64,000 nt of DNA from Micromonospora sp. WMMA1947 (GTDB taxonomy: Bacteria > Actinomycetota > Actinomycetes > Mycobacteriales > Micromonosporaceae): positions 2,480,001-2,544,000 of the forward strand of contig NZ_CP114909.1 in assembly GCF_027497355.1 (NCBI RefSeq), given 5' to 3'. Made by a program: the position numbers and the translations under genes. Shown here one piece after another: positions 1 through 8,710 of the stretch (positions are counted from its first letter, which is position 1; each line of letters starts with the position of its first letter). The notes under the pieces are model-generated. The model made no database searches. It was not told the DNA's origin and was given only the letters and a program-made list of their open reading frames with translations.

Positions 1-97
1 TGGGCGCGGCGAACACGCCGATCCGGTCGGTGTCCGAGCCGGGTCCGGCCAGCCCGTACGCGACTGAGCCGACGATCCCGGACAGCAGCAGGTGCAT
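1..97 (-). CDS. nucleotidyltransferase-domain protein, N-terminal fragment
   Basis: Only the first 32 residues lie in the window; the gene runs off the left edge. The visible start reads MHLLLSGIVGSVAYGLAGPG, followed by SDTDRIGVFAAP. This is the G-S-x-A-Y-G-L ... G-S-D-x-D-x-x-G signature of the DNA polymerase beta-like (MNT-type) nucleotidyltransferase fold, in which the two Asp residues bind the catalytic metal. The substrate cannot be told from this fragment. The ATG at 97 lacks a clear ribosome binding site and the frame stays open a little further upstream, so the start is uncertain. Confidence 0.6.
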   Translation of the reverse strand, partial: MHLLLSGIVGSVAYGLAGPGSDTDRIGVFAAP

Positions 98-173
98 ACC
101 GGTGATGATCGCCCATCCGGTTCGTTCGGGAAACCGGACTTCCGTTGTCAGGTATCGCTGACACGGTGGTCCC

Positions 174-1088
174 ATGAACTCACCACTGACCGGAACTGTC
201 GCGCTCGTCGCGGGCGCGACCCGGGGCGCCGGCCGGCAGATCGCCGTGCAGCTCGGCGCCGCCGGGGCCACCGTCTACGCCACCGGCCGCACCACCCGCG
301 AGCGCCGCTCCGAGATGGACCGGCCGGAGACCATCGAGGAGACCGCCGAGCTGGTCACCGCCGCCGGGGGAACCGGGATCGCCGTCGCTGTCGACCACCT
401 CGACCCCGAGCAGGTACGCGCCCTGGTCGAGCGGATCGACGCCGAGCAGGGCCGCCTCGACGTGCTCGTCAACGACGTCTGGGGCGCGGACCCGCTGATC
501 ACGTGGGAGAAGCCGGTCTGGGAGCAGCCGCTCGACGCCGGTTTCCGCACGCTGCGGCTGGCTGTCGACACGCACATCATCACCAGCCACTTCGCGCTGC
601 CGCTGCTGATCCGCAACCCGGGCGGGCTGGTCGTCGAGGTCGGCGACGGCACCAAGGAGCACAACGACACCGAGTACCGCCTGTCGGTCTTCTACGACCT
701 GGCGAAGGTGTCGGTGAACCGGCTCGGCTTCAGCCAGGCGCACGAGCTGGCCCCGCACGGCTGCACCGCCGTCGCGCTCACGCCGGGCTGGCTGCGTTCG
801 GAGGCGATGCTCGAACACTACGGCGTCACCGAGGCCACCTGGCGCGACGCCGCGGCTACCGAGCCGCACTTCGTCATGTCGGAGACGCCGGCGTTCGTCG
901 GGCGCGCGGTCGCGGCCCTGGCCGCCGACCCGGACCGGGCCCGCTGGAACGGCAAGTCGCTGGACAGCGGCGGCCTGGCCCAGGTGTACGGCTTCACCGA
1001 CGTCGACGGCAGCCGCCCGCACTGGGCCCGCTACTACGAGGAGGTGGTCAAGCCGGGCAAGCCAGCCGACCCGGCCGGCTACCGCTGA
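174..1088 (+). CDS. SDR family oxidoreductase (DHRS1-like)
   Basis: This 304-residue protein has a Rossmann NAD(P)-binding motif GATRGAG at residues 14-20, an NDVWG motif at 100-104 where SDRs usually have NNAG, and a catalytic-type Y174-x3-K178 pair (YDLAK). The usual catalytic Ser about 13 residues before the Tyr is not evident; the strand reads GLVVEVGDG. Length and these features resemble the DHRS1-like branch of short-chain dehydrogenases. The substrate is unknown. Its 3' end overlaps the convergent WYL regulator gene by 10 nt. ATG 174 is the first good start in frame. Confidence 0.8.
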   Translation: MNSPLTGTVALVAGATRGAGRQIAVQLGAAGATVYATGRTTRERRSEMDRPETIEETAELVTAAGGTGIAVAVDHLDPEQVRALVERIDAEQGRLDVLVNDVWGADPLITWEKPVWEQPLDAGFRTLRLAVDTHIITSHFALPLLIRNPGGLVVEVGDGTKEHNDTEYRLSVFYDLAKVSVNRLGFSQAHELAPHGCTAVALTPGWLRSEAMLEHYGVTEATWRDAAATEPHFVMSETPAFVGRAVAALAADPDRARWNGKSLDSGGLAQVYGFTDVDGSRPHWARYYEEVVKPGKPADPAGYR

Positions 1089-2071
1089 CTGTCTGACGGC
1101 GGATCGGTGTAGAGCGCCGCCGCGCGGCGGGTCGCCTCGGCGAAGCGGGCCCGCAGCCGCGGCGGCGCCAGCACCTCCACCTCCGGGCCGAGCGCCAGCA
1201 ACTGGGTGTACGCCACGTCGATCGACTCGACCGGCAGCCGCAGCACCAGCCGGCCCTGCTCGTCCGGCGGCCCGGCCGCGTCCACCGCCTCGGTGTAGAC
1301 GAACGGCGCGTCCACCAGGTGCCGCAGCGCCCGCAACCCCGTCGGGCCGAGCCGCACGGTGACCCGCTCCCGCAGCAGCTCGCGCAGGAACGCGCCGGCC
1401 TGCTCCCGCCAGTACGCCCCGAGGTCGAAGTCCTCGTCCCGCTCGAAGCCGTCGGCGCTCACGTCGACCGCCACCACCCGGTCCACCCGGTACGTCCGCC
1501 AGCCGTCACCGACCCGGCCGACCAGGTACCAGACCCCGTTCTTCAGCACCAGCCCGTACGGCGCCAGCACGCGGGTCACCTCCCGGTCCCCGCGCCGGTA
1601 GCGCAGCTCCACCATCAGGTCCCGCCAGACCGCCCGGGCCAGCTCGGCGAGCGTCGGCGGCGCCGGGGTCTCCCGGAACCAGCCGGGCACGTCCAGGTGG
1701 AACCGCTGCCCGGTACGCGCGGGCGCGTCCCGCAGGCTCGGCGGCAACGCGGCCAGCACCTTCAGTTCGGCGGCGGCCACCGCGTCTGCCAGTCCCATGT
1801 CCCCGGCCGGTCCGGGCAGCCCGGCCAGGAACAGCGCCTCGGCCTCGTCCCGGCTCAACCCGGTCAGCCGGGTCCGGTAGCCGCCCAGCAGCCGGTAGCC
1901 GCCCGCCCGGCCCCGGTCCGCGTACACCGGGACACCGGCTGCGGAGAGCGCCAGCACGTCCCGGTAGACGGTCCGCTCGGACACCTCCAGCTCGCGGGCC
2001 AGCTCGGCGGCGGTCATCGTCTCCCGGGACTGGAGCAGCAGCACAAGCGAGATCAGCCGGGACGCACGCAC
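1079..2071 (-). CDS. WYL-domain transcriptional regulator (YafY type)
   Basis: This protein of about 330 residues has an N-terminal DeoR/HTH_11-like helix-turn-helix (LARELEVSERTVYRDV, about residues 22-40), a central WYL domain (PYGLVLKNGVWYLVGR, about 165-185) and a C-terminal WCX-type region. WYL domains bind ligands such as nucleic acids or nucleotides; this family often represses neighbours. The GTG at 2071 (MRASRLISLVLLL) fits the family N-terminus; the longer reading frame upstream runs into the divergent EI24 gene and looks non-coding. Its promoter must lie in the 40 bp shared with that gene. Confidence 0.85.
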   Translation of the reverse strand: MRASRLISLVLLLQSRETMTAAELARELEVSERTVYRDVLALSAAGVPVYADRGRAGGYRLLGGYRTRLTGLSRDEAEALFLAGLPGPAGDMGLADAVAAAELKVLAALPPSLRDAPARTGQRFHLDVPGWFRETPAPPTLAELARAVWRDLMVELRYRRGDREVTRVLAPYGLVLKNGVWYLVGRVGDGWRTYRVDRVVAVDVSADGFERDEDFDLGAYWREQAGAFLRELLRERVTVRLGPTGLRALRHLVDAPFVYTEAVDAAGPPDEQGRLVLRLPVESIDVAYTQLLALGPEVEVLAPPRLRARFAEATRRAAALYTDPPSDSQR

Positions 2072-2097
2072 CGGCCCATTGTGGTGCACCGGCCCAC

Positions 2098-2103
2098 TAG
2101 GCT
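2098..2103 (+). promoter_or_regulatory. -10 element of leaderless EI24 gene
   Basis: TAGGCT lies 8 nt before the GTG at 2112 with no Shine-Dalgarno sequence, which fits a leaderless transcript. Confidence 0.5.
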
Positions 2104-2111
2104 GTGCCGTC

Positions 2112-2903
2112 GTGAACGCCTCCCGTACGATCGCGCCGGTCACCGGCGTGGCCACCCGCTTCCTCGGCGGCGCCGGGCTGCTGCTGCGCGGCTTCGGCAT
2201 GTACGTCCGCAGCCCGAAGCTGATGCTGCTCGGCGTGATCCCGGCGCTGATCACCGGAGCGCTCTACGTGGCCCTGTTCGCCACGCTGCTCTACTTCGTG
2301 GACGACCTGGCGGGCTGGCTCACCCCGTTCGCCGACGACTGGTCGTCGACCTGGCGCGGGCTGCTGCGCGTCGTCGCCGGGCTGGCGGTCGTCGGGGTCG
2401 CCGGGCTGGTCGGCGTGCTCACGTTCACCGCCGTCACGCTGGTCATCGGCGACCCGTTCTACGAGGCGATCTCGGAGCGGGTCGAGAACCGCCTCGGCGG
2501 CACCCCCGGTGCTGTCGACGTGCCGTTCTGGTCCTCGCTGCGACGCAGCGTCGCCGACTCGCTGCGCCTGGTGGCGCTGTCCGCGCTGATCGGCGTACCC
2601 CTGTTCGCCGCCGGTTTCATCCCGGTGGTGGGACAGACGGTGGTCCCGGTGGTCGGCGCCCTGGTGGGTGGCTGGTTCCTGGCGCTGGAGCTGGTCGGCG
2701 CGCCGTTCTACCGGCGCGGGATGCGGCTGCCGGACCGGCGGGCGCGGCTGCGGGCCGACCGCCCGACCGCGCTCGGTTTCGGGGTGGCGGTCTTCCTGTG
2801 CTTCCTGATCCCGCTCGGCGCGGTGCTGGTCATGCCGGCCGCCGTCGCCGGGGCCGCGCTGCTGGCCCGCCGCTCGCTGGGCCAGCCCGTCGAGGAGAGC
2901 TGA
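2112..2903 (+). CDS. EI24/CysZ-like membrane protein
   Basis: This 263-residue protein is predominantly hydrophobic, with about four to five membrane segments (around 37-62, 84-112, 155-190, 230-255). The region LLRGFGMYVRSPKLMLLGVIP and the later IGDPFYEAISERVE match the EI24 domain family (Pfam EI24), which includes the sulfate permease CysZ. Transport of sulfate is possible but not shown. I chose GTG 2112 because a -10 hexamer sits just upstream and the extra upstream residues in the frame are not membrane-protein-like. A macrodomain gene follows one base after its stop. Confidence 0.8.
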   Translation: MNASRTIAPVTGVATRFLGGAGLLLRGFGMYVRSPKLMLLGVIPALITGALYVALFATLLYFVDDLAGWLTPFADDWSSTWRGLLRVVAGLAVVGVAGLVGVLTFTAVTLVIGDPFYEAISERVENRLGGTPGAVDVPFWSSLRRSVADSLRLVALSALIGVPLFAAGFIPVVGQTVVPVVGALVGGWFLALELVGAPFYRRGMRLPDRRARLRADRPTALGFGVAVFLCFLIPLGAVLVMPAAVAGAALLARRSLGQPVEES

Positions 2904-2904
2904 G

Positions 2905-3423
2905 ATGGACACCGTCCTGATCGAGGGGGACATCACCGCGCAGCAGGTCGACGCGATAGTCAACGCCGCCAACTCGTCGCTGCTCGGCGGCGGGGGAGTC
3001 GACGGCGCGATCCACGCCCGGGGCGGGCCGGCGATCCTGGAGGAGTGCGAGGCGCTGCGCGCCTCCCGCTACCCGCGCGGGCTGCCCACCGGCCAGGCCG
3101 TCGCCACCACCGCCGGCAACCTGCCGGCCCGCTGGGTGGTGCACACCGTCGGGCCGGTCTTCTCGCCGCGCGAGGACCGCTCGGCGCTGCTGCGCGACTG
3201 CTACGCCAACAGCCTGCGCGTCGCCGACGGGCTGGGCGCGACCCGGGTGGCGTTCCCGCTGATCTCCGCCGGGATCTACGGCTGGCCGGTCGACGACGCA
3301 GTGGCGCAGGCGCTCACCGTGCTGCACGCGGCCACCCCGGAGCACGTCACCGAGGCGCGGCTGGTGCTGTTCGGCGCCGACACGTACGCGACAGCGGTGC
3401 GGGTGGCCGCCGGGCTCAGCTGA
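2905..3423 (+). CDS. macrodomain protein, O-acetyl-ADP-ribose deacetylase type
   Basis: This 172-residue single-domain protein opens with the macrodomain signature: GDIT at residues 8-11, then IVNAANSSLLGGGGVDGAIHARGG, where the Asn and GGGGVD loop bind and hydrolyse ADP-ribose esters. PLISAGIYGWP near residue 115 is the second phosphate-binding loop. The family (MacroD/YmdB type) removes ADP-ribose from O-acetyl-ADP-ribose or from proteins. A GAGGAGAG ribosome binding site lies 6 nt before the ATG, within the end of the EI24 gene, so the two are probably co-translated. Confidence 0.92.
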   Translation: MDTVLIEGDITAQQVDAIVNAANSSLLGGGGVDGAIHARGGPAILEECEALRASRYPRGLPTGQAVATTAGNLPARWVVHTVGPVFSPREDRSALLRDCYANSLRVADGLGATRVAFPLISAGIYGWPVDDAVAQALTVLHAATPEHVTEARLVLFGADTYATAVRVAAGLS

Positions 3424-4321
3424 GCGTGCGCCGGCACGACCACTGGCTGTCCACCGGCCGGTAGCCGAGCCGCTCGTTCACGGCCAGCATCGGCGCGTTC
3501 GCCTCGTCGTTCGAGGTGTACGCGGTCCGTACCCCGCGCGCGGCGGCGGCGTGCAGCGCGGCCTGCTTGGTGAGCCGGGCCAAGCCCCGGCCCCGGTACG
3601 CGGGCAGCGTGCCGGTGAAGTCCGACCACATCCGGTCGCCGTCCCGCTTGACCAGGCTCAGCGCGACGAGTTCCCCGTCCACCTCGGCGAGCGTGCTCGC
3701 CTCCCGGTCCAGCCCCGGGTTGTCCCAGCACTCGTGCCGCCACAGGTCGAAGCCGAGCGCATCAGTCGGCACGTCCCCCGGCTCGTCCCGGGACGACTCG
3801 GCGTCGACCCGGTGCACCATGCGCGGGTCGAGCCCGGCGGCGGACACCAGCCGTACGCCCGCCGGCACCTGCGGCATCGGCGGGGCGGTGGTCAGGTCGA
3901 GCGCCGAGTAGCGCAACTCCCGGCTGGGTGTGAAGCCGTGCCGCTGCGCGAACGGCAGCGACTCGGTACGCGCGTGGGTGAGCACCCGGGTGGTCCCGAG
4001 CGTCCGCAGGTGACCGAGCGCGGTGTCGAACAGCGAGGTGCCGGCGCCTTGGCGGCGGTGCTCCGGATGCACGTGCAGCAGGGCGATCTCGCCCACGCCC
4101 GGTGTCGAGGTCTGCGTGTTGCGGAACGCCGACACCCAGCCGACGATCTGCCCGTCCGCCTCGGCGACCCAGCCGGCCCAGCCCTCACCGGGCGGCGGCT
4201 CGGCGATCATGCGGCGGGTCGACTCGACGCCGCGCACCAGGTAGGGGTAGACGAGCGCGCGCAACGCCACCACGGCGGGCGCGTCGTCGGGACGGGCGGG
4301 ACGGATCTCGGCTGCACTCAT
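3416..4321 (-). CDS. tandem GNAT N-acetyltransferase
   Basis: The 301 residues form two GNAT domains. The N-terminal one has the acetyl-CoA loop EHRRQGAGTSLFD (about 92-104) and the C-terminal one YRGRGLARLTKQ (about 242-253) with NEANAPMLAVNERLGYRP near the end. The architecture resembles mycothiol synthase MshD, but the characteristic MshD residues cannot be confirmed, so the substrate is left open. The gene ends 8 nt inside the convergent macrodomain gene. The start is ATG 4321, 7 nt after a TAGGGT hexamer. Confidence 0.85.
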   Translation of the reverse strand: MSAAEIRPARPDDAPAVVALRALVYPYLVRGVESTRRMIAEPPPGEGWAGWVAEADGQIVGWVSAFRNTQTSTPGVGEIALLHVHPEHRRQGAGTSLFDTALGHLRTLGTTRVLTHARTESLPFAQRHGFTPSRELRYSALDLTTAPPMPQVPAGVRLVSAAGLDPRMVHRVDAESSRDEPGDVPTDALGFDLWRHECWDNPGLDREASTLAEVDGELVALSLVKRDGDRMWSDFTGTLPAYRGRGLARLTKQAALHAAAARGVRTAYTSNDEANAPMLAVNERLGYRPVDSQWSCRRTLS

Positions 4322-4328
4322 CGGGCGG

Positions 4329-4334
4329 ACCCTA
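4329..4334 (-). promoter_or_regulatory. -10 element of leaderless GNAT gene
   Basis: On the minus strand TAGGGT is followed by 7 nt and the ATG at 4321, with no Shine-Dalgarno sequence between. Confidence 0.55.
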
Positions 4335-4385
4335 GACCCGCCGCCACCCGCCCCGCGACCGGTTAACGCGGAGCGGGCTGTTAAT

Positions 4386-4427
4386 AAGGGCCCCCTCCTC
4401 TACCTGAGGCGTTAAGAGGGGGCCCTT
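4386..4427 (+). terminator. 12-bp stem, likely terminator of the sugar operon
   Basis: AAGGGCCCCCTC (4386-4397) pairs perfectly with GAGGGGGCCCTT (4416-4427) across an 18-nt loop, directly after the lacI stop at 4430 on the minus strand. The flanks carry GTTAA-type direct copies. I recall this GTTAA/GGGCCC hairpin style as common in Micromonospora intergenic DNA, which could be checked genome-wide. Confidence 0.65.
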
Positions 4428-4429
4428 CC

Positions 4430-5437
4430 TTACGCGGACTCGCGCAGCACCAGCTCCGTGGGGAGCATCAGCGCCTGCTCGACCGTCTCGCCCGCCGCGA
4501 TGCGCAGCAACTGCCGGGTCATCGACCGGCCCAGCTCCACTATCGGCTGCCGCACTGTGGTCAGCGGCGGCTCGGTGTAGGCGGCCGTCTCGATGTCGTC
4601 GAACCCGATCACCGCCACGTCCTCGGGCACCCGCCGCCCGGCCTCCCGCAGCGTGCGCAGGGCGGCGTGCGCCATCAGGTCGGAGGCGGCGAACACGGCG
4701 TCCAGTTCCGGGTCGGCGGCGAGCAGCTCCCGCATCGCGGCGGTGCCGGACTCCCGGGTGAAGTCGCCGTACGCGACCAGCTCCGGCAGCCCGGCCTCGG
4801 TGATCGCGCTGCGGTAGCCGATCAGCCGCTCGATCCCGGCCACCATGTCCTGCGGCCCGGCGATGGTGGCGATCCGCCGCCGCCCGCTCGCGATCAGGTG
4901 CTGGACCGCCGTGCTCACGCCGCCTTCGTGGTCGACGTCCACGTACGGCACGTCGGCGCCGTCCAGTGGCCGTCCGCTGCACACCACCGGAATGCCGAGG
5001 CGGGCGAGCCGGCCGGGCAGCGGGTCCTCGCCGTGCAGCGAGGCGAACAGCACCCCGTCGACGTGCCGCCCGGTGGTGTACCGCTCGACCCGTTCGTGCC
5101 CGGCCGGTGAGCCGGCGAGCATCAGCACGAGCTGCTTGTCCGCCGCCTCCAGTTCCTGCGCGGCGCCCCGGATGATGCCCGGGAACACCTGGTCGTCGGA
5201 GAAGACCCGGGTGGCCGCCTCGGGCAGTACCAGCGCCACCGAGTCGGTCCGCTGGGTGACCAGGCTGCGGGCGGCGAGGTTCGGGACGTACCCGAGTTCC
5301 TCGACCGCCCGGCGTACCGCCTGCCGGATCGGCTCGGCGACTGTGGTCGAGCCGTTCACCACCCGGGAGACGGTGGCCCGGGACACGCCGGCCAGCCGGG
5401 CCACCGCCTCCAGGGTCGGTCGCTGTGCCGTCGTCAT
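4430..5437 (-). CDS. LacI-family repressor of the beta-glucoside operon
   Basis: About 335 residues. The N-terminus holds the LacI helix-turn-helix and hinge (TLEAVARLAGVSRATVSRVV, about 8-28, then the AARSLV hinge helix near 60), followed by a periplasmic-binding-protein-like sugar domain (VLPE..., VIGFDDIE near 275). It is the last gene of a five-gene sugar operon, after the GH1 beta-glucosidase, and probably binds the two GAGAGCGCTCTC palindromes near 10.1 kb. These resemble the known CebR operator TGGGAGCGCTCCCA of Streptomyces. ATG 5437 is preferred; a GTG at 5452 in the same frame is the alternative. Confidence 0.88.
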   Translation of the reverse strand: MTTAQRPTLEAVARLAGVSRATVSRVVNGSTTVAEPIRQAVRRAVEELGYVPNLAARSLVTQRTDSVALVLPEAATRVFSDDQVFPGIIRGAAQELEAADKQLVLMLAGSPAGHERVERYTTGRHVDGVLFASLHGEDPLPGRLARLGIPVVCSGRPLDGADVPYVDVDHEGGVSTAVQHLIASGRRRIATIAGPQDMVAGIERLIGYRSAITEAGLPELVAYGDFTRESGTAAMRELLAADPELDAVFAASDLMAHAALRTLREAGRRVPEDVAVIGFDDIETAAYTEPPLTTVRQPIVELGRSMTRQLLRIAAGETVEQALMLPTELVLRESA

Positions 5438-5456
5438 CCCCGTAACCACCACCTCG

Positions 5457-6824
5457 TCACAGCCCGTTCCGGGCGATCACCTCCTGGTACCAGCGGGCGC
5501 TGCGCTTGGGTGTGCGCCGCTGGGTCAGGTAGTCGACGTGGACGATCCCGAACCGCTTCCGGTAACCCTCGGCCCATTCGAAGTTGTCCAGCACCGACCA
5601 TACGAGATAACCGCGCAGGTCCACGCCGCGGGCGATGGCTTCGTGCGCGGCGCGCAGGTGCCCGTCGAGGTAGGCGACCCGGTCGGCGTCGGCCACCCCG
5701 CCCTGCTCGTCGACGTCGGTGTCCGGAAACGCCCCGCCGTTCTCGGTGATCACCAGGGGCAGGCCGGGATAGTCGGCGGCCACCCGTTCCAGCAGCCGGG
5801 TCAGCCCGGCCGGCTCGATCGACCAGCCCATGTCGGTCAGCGGCCCGGCCGGTGGCAGGAATTCGACGGTCCCGGCGGTGCCCGGGTACGCGTCGCCACC
5901 GGCGCCGCCGGCCCGCCCGGCCACGTAGGTGGGCGCGTAGTAGTTCAGGCCGAGCAGGTCCAGCGGCGCGGCGATCAGCTTCTCGTCCCCGTCCCGCACG
6001 AAGTCCGGCGTGACGATCCGGCTGACGTGGGCCAGCACGTCCGCCGGGTAGCCGGCGCCGGTGAGCGGGTCCAGGAAGATCCGGTTGTGCAGGCCGTCGA
6101 CGAGCCGGACCGCCTCGGCGTCAGCGGCGCTGTCCGCGTCCGCCGGCTGCACGTCGGCCAGGTTGAGCGTGATCCCGAGCGTCTCCACGCCCGCTGCGCG
6201 CAGCGCCCGCGCCGCCAGGCCGTGGCCGAGCAGCAGATGGTGTACGGCCCGGAACGCGTCACCGGCGTCCCGCCGCCCCGGCGCGTGCACCCCGGAGCCG
6301 TACCCGAGGTAGGCCGAGCACCACGGCTCGTTCAGCGTGGTCCAGGTGCGGACCCGGTCGCCGAGGCGGCCGTGCACGGCGAGCGCGTACTCGGCGAAGT
6401 GCTCGGCGGTCTCCCGGACGGTCCAGCCGCCCCGGTCCTCCAGCGCCTGCGGCAGGTCCCAGTGGTAGAGCGTGACGATCGGGTCGATGCCGGCGGCCAG
6501 CAGCGCGTCGGTCAGCCGGTCGTAGAAGTCCAGGCCGCGCGGCTCCACCGGCCCGGTGCCGTCCGGCCGCACCCGGGGCCAGGACACCGAGAACCGGTAC
6601 GCCCGCAGTCCCAGCTCGGCCATCAGCGCGACGTCCTCGGCGTACCGGTGGTAGTGATCGCAGGCCACGTCGCCGGTGTGGCCCTGGAACACGGCGCCCG
6701 GCGTACGGCTGAAGGTGTCCCAGATCGACGGACCGCGACCGTCCTCGCGGGCGGCGCCCTCGATCTGGTACGCGGCGGTGGCCCCGCCCCAGACGAAGCC
6801 CTCCGGGAATCGGACGTTGCTCAT
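5457..6824 (-). CDS. GH1 family beta-glucosidase
   Basis: This 455-residue cytoplasmic glycoside hydrolase starts [18 protein letters not shown], typical of family GH1. The acid/base Glu lies in [13 protein letters not shown] (about residue 170) and the nucleophile Glu in [10 protein letters not shown] (about 365). It would cleave imported beta-glucosides such as cellobiose to glucose. Its ATG at 6824 overlaps the permease stop by 4 nt (ATGA), so it is translationally coupled to the transporter. Length and motifs are complete. The exact sugar is an inference from family and context. Confidence 0.93.
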   Translation of the reverse strand: MSNVRFPEGFVWGGATAAYQIEGAAREDGRGPSIWDTFSRTPGAVFQGHTGDVACDHYHRYAEDVALMAELGLRAYRFSVSWPRVRPDGTGPVEPRGLDFYDRLTDALLAAGIDPIVTLYHWDLPQALEDRGGWTVRETAEHFAEYALAVHGRLGDRVRTWTTLNEPWCSAYLGYGSGVHAPGRRDAGDAFRAVHHLLLGHGLAARALRAAGVETLGITLNLADVQPADADSAADAEAVRLVDGLHNRIFLDPLTGAGYPADVLAHVSRIVTPDFVRDGDEKLIAAPLDLLGLNYYAPTYVAGRAGGAGGDAYPGTAGTVEFLPPAGPLTDMGWSIEPAGLTRLLERVAADYPGLPLVITENGGAFPDTDVDEQGGVADADRVAYLDGHLRAAHEAIARGVDLRGYLVWSVLDNFEWAEGYRKRFGIVHVDYLTQRRTPKRSARWYQEVIARNGL

Positions 6825-7654
6825 GCCTTGACCGCACCTTCCATGATGCCGCCGATGATCTGGCGGCCGAAGACGATGAACACCAGCAGCAGCGGCAGCG
6901 TGGCGATGGCCGTGCCGGTGAACACCTGCGACATGTCCTGGTAGTACCCGTCGGACAGCGCCCGCAGCGACAGCTGCACCGTCGGGTTCTCCGGGTCGTT
7001 CAGCACCGCGTACGGCCACAGGAAGTCGTTCCAGGTGGTCATGAACGTGAGCAGGCCGAGGACGGCGGCGGCCGGGCGCAGCGCGGGCAGCACCACGTTC
7101 CAGTAGATCCGTACGGTGTTGCAGCCGTCCATCCGGGCCGCCTCGATCAGCTCGGTGCTCACCGCCTGGCCCGCGTACTGCCGCATCATGAACACGCCGA
7201 AGCCGGTGACCAGCGCCGGCACGATCACGGCGGGCAGCCGGTCGTTCCAGTTCAGCTTCGTCATGAGCAGGTAGAGCGGGATCACGCCGAGCTGGGTGGG
7301 GACCATCATGGTGGCGACGATGACCAGCAGCAGCGCGTTGCGGCCACGGAAGCGCAGCTTGGCGAACGCGAACCCGGCCAGCGTGGAGAAGAACACCACC
7401 GAGACCGTGACGGTGGTGGCCACGATCGCCGAGTTGATCAGGCCGGTCAGGAAGTACGCGTCGGTGTTGTCGAACAGCCGGGCGATGTTGGCGCCGAGGT
7501 TGCCGCCGGGGGTGAGCGGCGGCGGCACCTGGCCCATCGTGTCGCTGGTCCGGCTGGCCACCACGAACATCCAGTAGATCGGGAAGATCGACAGGACGGC
7601 CGAGAGCGTCAGCGCCAGGTAGGTGAGCCGGCTGGCCGACCAGAGGCGGGTCAT
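6821..7654 (-). CDS. ABC sugar transporter permease (MalG/CebG type)
   Basis: This 277-residue inner-membrane permease has about six membrane segments and the EAA loop [20 protein letters not shown] near residues 180-200, which docks the ATPase. The N-terminal segment [22 protein letters not shown] is typical of the MalG group. No ATPase gene is present in this operon, so a shared MsiK-type ATPase elsewhere is likely, as in streptomycete carbohydrate importers. Its ATG overlaps the stop of the upstream permease gene by 4 nt and its own stop overlaps the GH1 start. Confidence 0.92.
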   Translation of the reverse strand: MTRLWSASRLTYLALTLSAVLSIFPIYWMFVVASRTSDTMGQVPPPLTPGGNLGANIARLFDNTDAYFLTGLINSAIVATTVTVSVVFFSTLAGFAFAKLRFRGRNALLLVIVATMMVPTQLGVIPLYLLMTKLNWNDRLPAVIVPALVTGFGVFMMRQYAGQAVSTELIEAARMDGCNTVRIYWNVVLPALRPAAAVLGLLTFMTTWNDFLWPYAVLNDPENPTVQLSLRALSDGYYQDMSQVFTGTAIATLPLLLVFIVFGRQIIGGIMEGAVKA

Positions 7655-8640
7655 CGGGAGACCTCCTTGCGGGAGCCGCCGCCGAGCCGGCGCAGGAGCA
7701 GGACGTTTATCGCCGCGACCACGGCGATGAGCGCGAACAGCAGCCAGGCGACGGCGGAGCCGTAGCCGAAGTTGTAGTGCGGCGCGAAGGCGTTCTCGAA
7801 CATGTACATGGTCACCGTCTGCGACTCGCGCAGCGGCCCGCCGCGGATCGCGTTGGTGCCGGAGTTGAACATCCGGGGCTCGGTGAAGAGCTGGAGGCCG
7901 CCGATGGTGGAGATGATGACCGCGAAGATGATCGTCGGCTTGAGCAGCGGCACCGTGATGGACCAGAACTGCCGGGCCCGGCCGGCCCCGTCGATCGCCG
8001 CCGACTCGTACAGGTCGCGGGGGATGGCCTGCATGGCGGCCAGGAAGATCAGCGCGTTGTAGCCGGTCCAGCGCCAGTCGACCATGGTGGAGATGGCGAC
8101 CCAGGCGGCGAACCGGTTCGCCTTCCAGTCGATCGCGTTGATCCCGACGTGGTCGAGCAGCCAGTTGATCATGCCGAACTCGCGGCCGAACAGCACCGCG
8201 AACACGATCGCCACGGCGGCGGTCGAGGTGACGTTCGGGATCAGCACCGCCATCCGCCAGGTCGTCCGGGCGCGGAGCTGCCGGTTGAGCAGGTTGGCCA
8301 GCCAGAGCGCGGCGAGCAGCTGGGGCACCGTGGAGATCACGAAGATGCCCAGCGTGTTGACCACCGAGTGCCAGAAGTCCGAGTCGGCGAGCAGCTGGGT
8401 GTAGTTGTCGAAGCCGATGAAGGGGTGCTCGGCGCCGAGCAGGTCCCAGTCGTGCAGCGAGACCCAGAACGTGTACGCCAGCGGGTACGCCCCGAAGACG
8501 CCGAACAGCAGGAAGAACGGGGCGATGAACAGGTACGGCGAGTACTTCGTGTCGAGTCGGCTGAGCCGGTTGCCCAGGCCGGGACGGGTGGGGCGGGGTG
8601 CCGGTGCGACCGGCGGGCGGGCGTCGAGCTGGACGGCCAT
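7651..8640 (-). CDS. ABC sugar transporter permease (MalF/CebF type)
   Basis: This 329-residue permease has a hydrophilic start of about 35 residues, then [20 protein letters not shown] and five further membrane segments. The EAA loop [20 protein letters not shown] lies near residue 220. It pairs with the MalG-type protein encoded directly downstream (4-nt overlap) to form the membrane channel. A 13-bp stem-loop separates this gene from the binding-protein gene upstream and may lower its expression relative to that gene. A GGAGT-like ribosome binding site precedes the ATG. Confidence 0.92.
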   Translation of the reverse strand: MAVQLDARPPVAPAPRPTRPGLGNRLSRLDTKYSPYLFIAPFFLLFGVFGAYPLAYTFWVSLHDWDLLGAEHPFIGFDNYTQLLADSDFWHSVVNTLGIFVISTVPQLLAALWLANLLNRQLRARTTWRMAVLIPNVTSTAAVAIVFAVLFGREFGMINWLLDHVGINAIDWKANRFAAWVAISTMVDWRWTGYNALIFLAAMQAIPRDLYESAAIDGAGRARQFWSITVPLLKPTIIFAVIISTIGGLQLFTEPRMFNSGTNAIRGGPLRESQTVTMYMFENAFAPHYNFGYGSAVAWLLFALIAVVAAINVLLLRRLGGGSRKEVSR

Positions 8641-8660
8641 GACCCGGGACTCCTTTCCGC

Positions 8661-8699
8661 CGTGCGGGCGGCCCCCGTGGCCGGGTGGCCGCCCGCACG
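8661..8699 (-). other. intercistronic stem-loop between binding protein and permease genes
   Basis: CGTGCGGGCGGCC (8661-8673) pairs perfectly with 8687-8699 over a 13-nt loop. It sits between the binding-protein stop (8711) and the permease start (8640) and lacks a T tract, so an mRNA-stabilising or partial-termination role is likely. Confidence 0.6.
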
Positions 8700-8710
8700 C
8701 GCTGCTCGGG

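Noticed and set aside
4845..6944. 699-codon plus-strand frame
   Set aside because: It is antisense to the lacI and GH1 genes and made of low-complexity residues.
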